Assembly (NCBI GenBank): GCA_016868485.1
Contig: VGGT01000042.1
Coordinates: 1-10,990 of the forward strand
Direction: 5' to 3'
Length of the DNA: 10,990 nucleotides
DNA from: Bacteroidota bacterium
Lineage (GTDB): Bacteria > Bacteroidota > Bacteroidia > UBA7662
In this document: piece after piece, positions 1-5,398 of the stretch
How positions within the stretch are numbered: the first letter of the stretch is position 1
How the letters are laid out: every line of letters starts with the position of its first letter
Program-made: the position numbers and the translations under genes
The notes under the pieces: model-generated
Told to the model about the DNA's origin: nothing
The model's database searches: none
What the model saw: the letters and a program-made list of their open reading frames with translations, nothing else

Positions 1-465
1 GGATTCATACGGAATGCCGGATGTGCTGCTGCCGACATCCACATACTTCCCAAAAAAAGCGGCCACCTCCGACTGGCCCATCGACTGGAAGGTCTGAATC
101 AGGCTGTGGTAGACATAGGCCAAGGTCCACGATTCGATGTAGCAGTAATAGGCCGCCACGGCAATATTGGTGAAAATGCCAAACACCCCGAAATACTTCC
201 AAAATCGACCCTTACCCATTTGATCCAAAATGAAGGGTGTGCTGTGGTTGCCCCTTCGGCCACCGTATCTGCCCACGCCCCACTCAATCCACAATAATGG
301 AATACCCATCACCAGAAAACAAACCAAATAAGGGATAATGAAGGCACCACCCCCGTTTTGCATCGCTTGCACGGGGAAGCGCAAAAAATTACCCAAACCA
401 ATCGCATTTCCCGCCATGGCGAGAATTAATCCTATTCGGGAACCCCAGGAGTCTTTGTCGGACAT
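1..465 (-). CDS. Sodium-dependent transporter, NSS/SNF (LeuT-like) family, N-terminal part
   Basis: Partial gene: 155 N-terminal residues are in the window and the C-terminal part lies beyond position 1. The family imports amino acids or related solutes across the inner membrane, driven by Na+. TM1 carries the hallmark unwound segment GNAIGLGNFLRFP (residues 19-31), the sodium-binding region in LeuT; NGGGAFIIPY (37-46) follows into TM2, and YYCYIESW (106-113) lies in TM3, where Tyr107 matches the LeuT substrate-binding Tyr108. Full-length members usually have about 450-500 residues and 11-12 TM helices, so about a third is seen. The start (ATG at 463-465) gives the short N-terminus normal for bacterial members. 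It lies 106 bp downstream of the SDR gene on the same strand and probably has its own promoter (497-528). The substrate cannot be told from this part. Confidence 0.93.
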   Translation of the reverse strand, partial: MSDKDSWGSRIGLILAMAGNAIGLGNFLRFPVQAMQNGGGAFIIPYLVCFLVMGIPLLWIEWGVGRYGGRRGNHSTPFILDQMGKGRFWKYFGVFGIFTNIAVAAYYCYIESWTLAYVYHSLIQTFQSMGQSEVAAFFGKYVDVGSSTSGIPYES

Positions 466-496
466 GAAAAATTTGATTATTGGTGAAAGAAAGCGT

Positions 497-528
497 TAAA
501 CATAATGCATTGAGATGGTAATGGCAAA
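497..528 (-). promoter_or_regulatory. Candidate Bacteroidota-type promoter of the NSS transporter gene
   Basis: On the minus strand a -33-like TTTG (525-528) is followed after 20 nt by TATGTTTA (497-504), which matches 7 of 8 positions of the Bacteroidota -7 consensus TAnnTTTG. Transcription would start near 490, leaving a leader of about 25 nt before the ATG at 465. The spacing fits the known -33/-7 arrangement. The TTTG lies inside a 17-bp direct repeat, so a regulator could bind here. This is a motif match only. Confidence 0.45.
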
Positions 529-552
529 TTGAGCGGGTAATGGCAAATTGAG
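517..552. repeat. 17-bp direct repeat, two copies at 19-bp period
   Basis: The 17-mer GGTAATGGCAAATTGAG occurs exactly at 517-533 and again at 536-552, separated by CG. The shorter word ATTGAGATG occurs at 509-517 and again at 547-555, so the repetition extends on both sides. Together it spans much of the gap between the SDR gene and the NSS transporter gene. On the minus strand each copy reads CTCAATTTGCCATTACC, and the promoter-proximal copy supplies the putative -33 TTTG. It may be a tandem operator or a small local duplication. Confidence 0.8.
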
Positions 553-571
553 ATGTTCATTGGAAATAAAA

Positions 572-1474
572 CTACTGGATTGCTGGACCCAACACCTTTG
601 TTAAGCCCGTCTCAAGTGAAACCGGCTCAAAATGAATCCTCGACTTGGCTTTCCCCAAAATGAATCCTGTTCGGGGTGGACGAAGTTCGGCTCCAGCAAG
701 ATCAGAACTGTTTACCGACTGCACCTTTTCCATACTGAGGCCCAGATGTTGCGCTACATGGCCAACCAATTCAAATATACTCACTTCCTCTTCCCCTGAT
801 ATGTGAAAAATACCCTGCTCCTTTCTCAGGGCGATTTCTATACACGCTTGGGCCAGGTCTTCGACGAAAGTCGGCGTCCGATATTGATCGTTGACCACCT
901 GAACAGGGCTCCCTGATTGGAGTACTTTGGTCGACCACTGAACGATATTGGATCGACCACCCGGCACCTCTTGCCCATAGACCAATATGGTGCGCACTAC
1001 TGCCCATGATATCTCACTGTCGGATAGAAGCTTTTCGGCAGCAGCCTTAGACCAACCATATACACTAATGGGCGATACAGGATCGGATTCTGCGTATGGG
1101 CCCGATAACCCATCAAACACAAAATCTGTTGATAACTGCAGCAGGTGAATGCTATAGCGTGCACAGGCACTGACCAGGTGGGCAACTGCCCCTACATTGA
1201 GACGCCTACACCTGGCTGGCTGCTGCTCAGCCTGATCAACTTGGGTAATGGCCGCGGTGTGGATGATGGCATCGGGTCGGTAGCGCCCACAAACTTCTTG
1301 AACCGCTTGCTCGCTGGTAACATCCAAAGGAACATACAGGTATCCCTCGGTGTCTGAACGGCGATCCGGTCCCAAAGAGGTGGCAATGAGCTCCACATCA
1401 GTACGCAGTCGAAGTGAAGCCACCAATCGGTGGCCCAAAAAACCATTACTGCCCGTAACTAAAATGCGCACCAT
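572..1474 (-). CDS. SDR family NAD(P)-dependent sugar-nucleotide reductase, RmlD-like
   Basis: A 300-residue protein of the RmlD/extended SDR fold. RmlD itself reduces dTDP-4-dehydrorhamnose to dTDP-L-rhamnose in the cytoplasm using NAD(P)H. Visible motifs are the Rossmann loop GSNGFLG (residues 8-14), HTAAITQVDQAE where RmlD proteins have the nucleotide-contact segment, STDFVFDG, and the catalytic YGWSK (Tyr-x-x-x-Lys). Length is normal for RmlD. The frame stays open upstream to 1642, but the ATG at 1472-1474 is chosen because MVRILVTGSNG puts the first beta strand right at the N-terminus, as usual, and because this ATG overlaps the TGA of the upstream PspC gene by one base (TGATG), with a GGAG just before it. 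No rmlA, rmlB or rmlC is adjacent, so the exact sugar substrate is open; another deoxysugar reductase or epimerase-like role is possible. Confidence 0.85.
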   Translation of the reverse strand: MVRILVTGSNGFLGHRLVASLRLRTDVELIATSLGPDRRSDTEGYLYVPLDVTSEQAVQEVCGRYRPDAIIHTAAITQVDQAEQQPARCRRLNVGAVAHLVSACARYSIHLLQLSTDFVFDGLSGPYAESDPVSPISVYGWSKAAAEKLLSDSEISWAVVRTILVYGQEVPGGRSNIVQWSTKVLQSGSPVQVVNDQYRTPTFVEDLAQACIEIALRKEQGIFHISGEEEVSIFELVGHVAQHLGLSMEKVQSVNSSDLAGAELRPPRTGFILGKAKSRIHFEPVSLETGLTKVLGPAIQ

Positions 1475-1698
1475 CACTCCACCAGCCAGCGGCTTCTTTT
1501 CACATATTGTCTGATGCGCAGCCAAAAGGCTAAAATGAGGTATATGGGCACGGAGGAGCCATACGAAAAAAGTGAAACGTAGACAAACAACACCCGAATT
1601 CGTTCTAGGGGTAGTCCCCAAGTTTCGCTGATCAGCGTGCACACGCCAAAGAACTGGAGTTGACTAAGGTCTTTAAGATGATCAAGCAGTTTGCGCAT
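1474..1698 (-). CDS. Small PspC-domain membrane protein
   Basis: A 74-residue protein consisting almost entirely of one PspC domain. After a short charged N-terminus (MRKLLDHLKDL), the segment FGVCTLISETWGLPLERIR matches the PspC start (GVCxGLAxYxGxxxxxVR), followed by a hydrophobic helix LFVYVSLFSYGSSVPIYLILAFWL (broken here by the typical glycine/serine turn) and a basic tail. In enterobacteria PspC is an inner-membrane partner of PspB in the phage-shock response; stand-alone short PspC proteins are common in Bacteroidota with unproven roles. The start overlaps the end of the DUF2851 gene by 17 nt, and its TGA overlaps the ATG of the SDR gene by one base, so all three are probably translated from one mRNA. 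No pspA or pspB is in the window. Confidence 0.8.
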   Translation of the reverse strand: MRKLLDHLKDLSQLQFFGVCTLISETWGLPLERIRVLFVYVSLFSYGSSVPIYLILAFWLRIRQYVKRSRWLVE

Positions 1699-2887
1699 AA
1701 GGCTTATATAATGTTCTGGTCAACAAAAAGGCCCCAACGGCACATTCCAAGCATCGCCGAGGCCTACAAAAGGCATTCATCTGGTGAATCATGCCCTGGG
1801 ATCGAAGCGCATTGTTGGCATGAACATCCAAATATGCGAAAATATCTGTACATCTGTTTTTTTCCGGACCCAATTGTTCAAGCCATTGCACGGCCCGATC
1901 CTGTTCTTGCGGAAGGTGGTTTTCCTCGCCATAACAAAACAAAGCTGGAATGAGGCTATTGATGATGAAAACCTGAAGGATTTTTGGCGATAGGCAATCG
2001 TGGGTATTTTCGATCAAGTGTACCCCAGGCTCGGTTTGAGCAGCCTTTCGAAACAGCGCCCTCACCTCAAATGGCGTGGAAGCCGACAGCAATTCCCCAG
2101 CATCCGGAATTCCATAGGCCACCAGAACCGCCAACTGCTTGAGTTTATTTTTTGTAAAAGAAACAGGCAGCGTACACGAGCGACCTGAGTGAATCCAAGC
2201 AGTGCTTGTTTTTACCCGATCGCTTATGATTGCCCAAATATGATCGAAATGACCCCTACATGCCTTAATTTCAGACATAGGGATGGACAAAGCGAGGTGG
2301 TCCATGGCAGCGCTGTTTGCATTCATCCCAAAACTTCTGACCAAACCCATCCACAATGCCCGATCCCAGTCGCCCCCACATTGATGGAGAGACCTCCAAA
2401 AACGCTGTTTATGTTGAAGAAGGCGCTGTAAGCCCCCCCGATCGAACATGGCCAAATAGCGGCTGCGGTCGACCAGTCCCCGCTGCGACGCACAGGGGAA
2501 GTCGCCTGAATTTGACATCAGCTGACTGTAGTGATCGAGAATATACCCATCGACCCAAGGCTTCATGACGAATGTATCGGCCTCCGTACCGTCGCAGCGC
2601 ATGGCGTGCTGGCTTCCCTCCCACACAACGTGTAGAATCACTTGATTGTAGGTTGGATCGAGTTGGTGGCGGTGGCGGTACCAGTCCATGGCATGCCAGC
2701 TCATCTCCACAGCACCCGTCCACCGGAGATTTCCAATGCGCAGCCGTGCACCCAGAAAATCGGGGCCCGCATCGGGGTTGTGCTGCCCAGGCGACTCCAG
2801 CCAGATACGTTCGCCTGTTTGGGTTTGCCATACCCCGGTCTTCAAAAGTCGGTTGTTCCAGATAAAGTGCATAACAGCCTCGTTCAT
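1682..2887 (-). CDS. DUF2851 family protein
   Basis: A 401-residue protein recognised as DUF2851, a family of unknown function that in my knowledge is largely confined to Bacteroidota. The recognisable part is N-terminal: MHFIWNNRLL, then GQHNPDAGPDFLGARLRIG (about residues 34-52), where the DAGPDF core is strongly conserved, then WTGAVEMSWHAMDWYRH and NQVILHVVWE (about 56-90). The acidic and histidine residues in this region (D, H, E) could form a metal or catalytic site, but that is a guess. There is no signal peptide or membrane helix, so it is probably cytoplasmic. It is the first gene of an operon with PspC and SDR genes. The start has no Shine-Dalgarno; a palindrome ends exactly at the ATG. 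Length is slightly on the short side for the family as I remember it. Confidence 0.85.
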   Translation of the reverse strand: MNEAVMHFIWNNRLLKTGVWQTQTGERIWLESPGQHNPDAGPDFLGARLRIGNLRWTGAVEMSWHAMDWYRHRHQLDPTYNQVILHVVWEGSQHAMRCDGTEADTFVMKPWVDGYILDHYSQLMSNSGDFPCASQRGLVDRSRYLAMFDRGGLQRLLQHKQRFWRSLHQCGGDWDRALWMGLVRSFGMNANSAAMDHLALSIPMSEIKACRGHFDHIWAIISDRVKTSTAWIHSGRSCTLPVSFTKNKLKQLAVLVAYGIPDAGELLSASTPFEVRALFRKAAQTEPGVHLIENTHDCLSPKILQVFIINSLIPALFCYGEENHLPQEQDRAVQWLEQLGPEKNRCTDIFAYLDVHANNALRSQGMIHQMNAFCRPRRCLECAVGAFLLTRTLYKPYAQTA

Positions 2888-2903
2888 GCTGCAAAATTGC
2901 AGC
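2888..2903. promoter_or_regulatory. Near-palindrome directly upstream of the DUF2851 start codon
   Basis: GCTGCAAAATTGCAGC has perfect 7-bp arms (GCTGCAA / TTGCAGC) around a 2-bp centre and ends at the base before the minus-strand ATG at 2885-2887. As RNA it would form a 6-bp stem with a 4-nt loop touching the start codon; as DNA it resembles a dimeric repressor operator. Either way it could control the DUF2851-pspC-SDR operon. No function is shown. Confidence 0.4.
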
Positions 2904-2918
2904 GCCCCGTTCAGGTCT

Positions 2919-2953
2919 CAAAATCTATGCAAGCAGATGCTTAGAACACAACA
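2919..2953 (-). promoter_or_regulatory. Weak candidate promoter of the DUF2851-PspC-SDR operon
   Basis: On the minus strand TAGATTTTG (2919-2927) resembles the Bacteroidota -7 box TAnnTTTG with one extra base, or 7 of 8 matches as TAGATTTT. A TTG lies 21 nt upstream, within the -33 spacing range. The leader to the ATG at 2887 would be about 25-30 nt and would contain the 2888-2903 palindrome. The match is imperfect. Confidence 0.25.
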
Positions 2954-2977
2954 AAAAACGATTGAAAAGTTAGGGAC

Positions 2978-3012
2978 AAAAAAATGGCAACTGCCTTGCG
3001 GTAGTTGCCATT
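2978..3012 (-). terminator. Intrinsic terminator of tRNA-Pro
   Basis: A 12-bp stem (2984-2995 pairing with 3000-3011, one G-T pair) closes a TTGC tetraloop and on the minus strand is followed directly by seven T residues (2978-2984, partly in the stem foot). It starts about 8 nt beyond the tRNA CCA end, so it most likely ends the tRNA-Pro transcript and perhaps readthrough from the LysE/GH3 operon. Confidence 0.85.
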
Positions 3013-3019
3013 GAATTAT

Positions 3020-3097
3020 TGGTCGGGGTGACTGGATTCGAACCAGCGACCTCACGCCCCCCAGACGTGTACGCTAACCGGACTGCGCTACACCCCG
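3020..3097 (-). tRNA. tRNA-Pro (anticodon GGG)
   Basis: The minus strand folds as a full cloverleaf: acceptor CGGGGTG/CACCCCG, D stem GCGC/GCGT, anticodon stem CACGT/GCGTG around loop CTGGGGG (anticodon GGG at 3060-3062), and T arm with the TTCGAAT loop. The discriminator base is A, and the 3' CCA is encoded (3020-3022). The C1-G72 first pair and G37 after the anticodon are typical of proline tRNAs. It reads CCC/CCU codons. It starts 30 bp after the end of the LysE-family gene on the same strand and ends at a strong terminator. Confidence 0.96.
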
Positions 3098-3110
3098 ATC
3101 TTAGGGAGCG

Positions 3111-3118
3111 CAAATATA
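3111..3118 (-). promoter_or_regulatory. -7 promoter box of tRNA-Pro
   Basis: TATATTTG on the minus strand is a full match to the Bacteroidota -7 consensus TAnnTTTG and lies 13 nt upstream of the tRNA 5' end, in the 29-bp gap after the LysE-family stop codon. I see no convincing -33 box at the usual distance, but tRNA expression from its own start here is likely. Confidence 0.5.
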
Positions 3119-3126
3119 GGCAAATG

Positions 3127-3774
3127 CTAAAAAAAATTGCGTTTTAACCAAAAAACTTGGAGCAAAAGGGATAGACCAAAGCCCATCAGAACAAGGCCGG
3201 TGATGCGGTTGAGCCAAAGCACACGGGCCCGACTCAGCCATGGCCTGAGGCGGCGGGCCAGGTATGATTTCAGTAGGTCGGTCATGAGCACAGCACTGAG
3301 TGTCCCCCCAAAAAAGGCCATATCATCGGCCCTTTCATAGGTAGGCAGTGCGCTGACCCAAGTAGATAGCCCGAGCCAATAGACCAGAGTAAATGGATTT
3401 AGAATATTGAGCAGGAATCCTCTGACCACCAATAGCCCTTTACCACCCGATACGGGTTCCGAGATCTTGTCTGCATCATGGGGTGAAGCAGGGGGGCGAG
3501 CGGCCAATAGATAAACACCATAAACCAGCATAAATAGCCCTCCTAAAATACCCAGCAGCCGCTGGTTTTCATGTATCGCAACCAAACCAGTTAATCCAAA
3601 ATAGCATGAACCCACCACCACCACATCGCTGAGCAGGGTTCCCACCGCGATTTGGGCACCCGCTCTAAAGCCACGGGTGATGCTGATTTGGAGGAGGGCG
3701 AAAAACACGGGGCCAATCAGTACCGACAACATCATGCCAAAGCCAAATCCTTGGATGTAGGGATGGGGTATCAT
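3127..3774 (-). CDS. LysE/RhtB-family amino-acid exporter-like membrane protein
   Basis: A 215-residue polytopic protein of the LysE superfamily, whose characterised members export amino acids or derivatives (lysine, homoserine, threonine). The N-terminal signature GMMLSVLIGPVFFALLQ with SITRGFRAGAQIAVG (residues 13-45) and the second conserved segment NILNPFTLVYWLGL (about 123-136) are clear, and about six hydrophobic segments fit the family length of around 200-220. Its ATG (3772-3774) overlaps the stop of the upstream GH3 gene in an ATGA, so translation is coupled and the two products are probably needed together. The small-molecule substrate cannot be read from sequence. A tRNA-Pro follows 30 bp downstream. 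Confidence 0.88.
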   Translation of the reverse strand: MIPHPYIQGFGFGMMLSVLIGPVFFALLQISITRGFRAGAQIAVGTLLSDVVVVGSCYFGLTGLVAIHENQRLLGILGGLFMLVYGVYLLAARPPASPHDADKISEPVSGGKGLLVVRGFLLNILNPFTLVYWLGLSTWVSALPTYERADDMAFFGGTLSAVLMTDLLKSYLARRLRPWLSRARVLWLNRITGLVLMGFGLSLLLQVFWLKRNFF

Positions 3775-5315
3775 GTTTGGCCTCCTACCTTTTGTTCAAT
3801 AAAGTCGATCCAGGCTTTTTGAACATCGCCTTGCACCACCCGGGGGAACTTCCTTTGCGCGTCGAGCATCCCTCGTTGCTCCATCCATTCCATAAACCAC
3901 ATTTGGGGGATAAAATTGACTTTGAACTGAGAAAGGGCGAATTGACGTTCGACGGCGTAGTCGTCGTTGAGTGCAGACAGTTCCTCGTCGAGCCAAAGAG
4001 CGGCCTGTTCTTCTGGAATTTGAGCATCACAACCAATGTACCAATGATGTCCGAGTCCGTCGTGCCCCTCGATCGCATGCACGGTAAATTCGCCCAGGGA
4101 AACGCCGAGGCGGGCCGACAACTGCAAGACCGCCGCATTCATGTTGTCGTGCGACAAATGTTCCCCGCACAGGCTTAAAAACTGCCGCGTACGGCCTGTG
4201 AGGGTGATTTCTTGGTGTTCAGCGGAGGTCACCCGAATGGTATCCCCAATCAAGTAGCGCCAAGCCCCGGCACAGGTTGTGATCAGGGGCGCGTATTCCG
4301 CTCCCTCTGAAAGTTGATCGATCCGCAGTGCCTCGAATCCGGGCCTTGGGGTTCCCTCCTCATCAAAATTGGTTCGGTTAAAGGGGATAAACTCGAAATA
4401 AATTCCTTTGTTGAGGTTGAGTTGCATGCCTTGGCGAATATCACTTCGCCGGGTGTCATAAGCCAAAAAGCCTTCTGACGCCAGGTAGGTCTCGATGAGA
4501 ATCAGTGGATGTGCCGTACAGCGCGCCAAACGGTTGAGGTAGGGTTGAATGGATACGCCGCCATAGGTACAGACCTTGAGGTTGGGCCAGATGTCATGAA
4601 TGGTCCGCAGTTGATATCGTTCTATGATCTGTTCCATGAGCCATACCAACCAAGTCGAAGTCCCGGTGACGATCCATACGTCCCACTCTGGCGCTTTTTG
4701 CACCATGGCTTCGATGCGTTGCTTCCAGTCGTCGAGTCGCGCGATGCGGCGGCCCGGACTAAAAAATGGCTCGAACCACAGGGGAACTTTCGACAAGGTG
4801 ATGCCGCTTAAGTCGCCATAATAATGATCACCCTCGCCCTTCAAACGGGTGCTGCCTCCCAGCATAAGCACCCTCTTGGTATATAAATCGGAAGGGAGCT
4901 TGTATTGGGCGAGCACCTCCATTTGACGAAGCGAAACCCCGCGCATCGAACGAAGCATATCGGAGGTCACAGGAATGTACTTGCTCGGGGCCCCGCTTGT
5001 ACCCGAGCTCAACGCAAAATAGGGTGTCTTTCCGGGCCAACTGATGTCGGATTGCCCGGCGAGTTGTTTCGACCACCAACGATCGAAAATACGGTTGTAG
5101 TCATGCCAATCGACCCTCCGTGCGAATTCGGTTGAAAGCTCGGGGTGATTCAACAACGATCCAAAACCGTAGTAACGCCCAAATTGGGTGTCCCTGGCTC
5201 GGTTCAATAATGCACGCAAAACACGTTCCTGCTGCCTGAGTGGAGCGGGTTGGGGCATCTTCAAACGCGCCCGTGTTTTGAGGGCGCCTTTCAGCACGCC
5301 ACCGATGATCCCCAT
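3771..5315 (-). CDS. GH3 (auxin-responsive promoter family) acyl-adenylating/amido-synthetase-like protein
   Basis: A 514-residue protein of the GH3 family in the ANL adenylating superfamily. Plant GH3 enzymes activate a carboxylic acid with ATP and join it to an amino acid; bacterial members are mostly uncharacterised. Using the 5315 start, the ATP-binding motif SSGTSGAPSK is at 103-112, YLASEG at 277-282, YLIGD (the YRxGD-type motif) at 354-358, and GEHLS near 384-388. No signal peptide is seen, so it is cytoplasmic. The frame is open to an ATG at 5384, but the ATG at 5313-5315 (MGIIGGVLKGALKTRARLK) is preferred: it matches the usual N-terminus, and a full -7 promoter box at 5355-5362 lies inside the longer version. 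It is the first gene of a coupled pair with the LysE-like exporter. The acid and amino-acid substrates are unknown. Confidence 0.9.
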   Translation of the reverse strand: MGIIGGVLKGALKTRARLKMPQPAPLRQQERVLRALLNRARDTQFGRYYGFGSLLNHPELSTEFARRVDWHDYNRIFDRWWSKQLAGQSDISWPGKTPYFALSSGTSGAPSKYIPVTSDMLRSMRGVSLRQMEVLAQYKLPSDLYTKRVLMLGGSTRLKGEGDHYYGDLSGITLSKVPLWFEPFFSPGRRIARLDDWKQRIEAMVQKAPEWDVWIVTGTSTWLVWLMEQIIERYQLRTIHDIWPNLKVCTYGGVSIQPYLNRLARCTAHPLILIETYLASEGFLAYDTRRSDIRQGMQLNLNKGIYFEFIPFNRTNFDEEGTPRPGFEALRIDQLSEGAEYAPLITTCAGAWRYLIGDTIRVTSAEHQEITLTGRTRQFLSLCGEHLSHDNMNAAVLQLSARLGVSLGEFTVHAIEGHDGLGHHWYIGCDAQIPEEQAALWLDEELSALNDDYAVERQFALSQFKVNFIPQMWFMEWMEQRGMLDAQRKFPRVVQGDVQKAWIDFIEQKVGGQT

Positions 5316-5354
5316 GCTTTTTGAGTGAAAAAATGTACCCGTTGTTGAGTCGGT

Positions 5355-5362
5355 CAAAATTA
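5355..5362 (-). promoter_or_regulatory. -7 promoter box for the GH3-LysE operon
   Basis: TAATTTTG on the minus strand is a full match to TAnnTTTG. Transcription would start about 5-8 nt downstream, giving a leader of some 30-40 nt to the ATG at 5315. The -33 element is unclear; a TTTG lies about 14-15 nt upstream, closer than usual. The box directly abuts the -33-like TTG of the divergent promoter. Confidence 0.45.
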
Positions 5363-5394
5363 TTGAAACATCTTGCTCAAACATCCTATTTTTG
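5363..5394 (+). promoter_or_regulatory. Candidate promoter of the GMC oxidoreductase gene
   Basis: TTG (5363-5365), 21 nt, then TATTTTTG (5387-5394) fits the Bacteroidota -33/-7 pattern with a full -7 match. The box ends only 4 nt before the ATG at 5399, so transcripts would have almost no 5' leader. An upstream promoter inside the GH3 gene is the alternative. Confidence 0.45.
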
Positions 5395-5398
5395 ACGA

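Noticed and set aside
1475..1642. N-terminal extension of the RmlD-like protein up to an ATG at 1642
   Set aside because: It would overlap almost the whole PspC gene in another frame, adds residues unlike the family, and the Rossmann fold starts right after the ATG at 1474.
2409..2921. 170-residue minus-strand open frame overlapping DUF2851
   Set aside because: Another frame of the DUF2851 gene; arginine/proline/glycine-rich composition typical of an out-of-frame translation, with no recognisable domain.
5316..5384. Longer GH3 start at 5384
   Set aside because: The 23 added residues do not look like the family N-terminus, would leave only 14 bp to the divergent gene, and contain a full -7 promoter box on the same strand.
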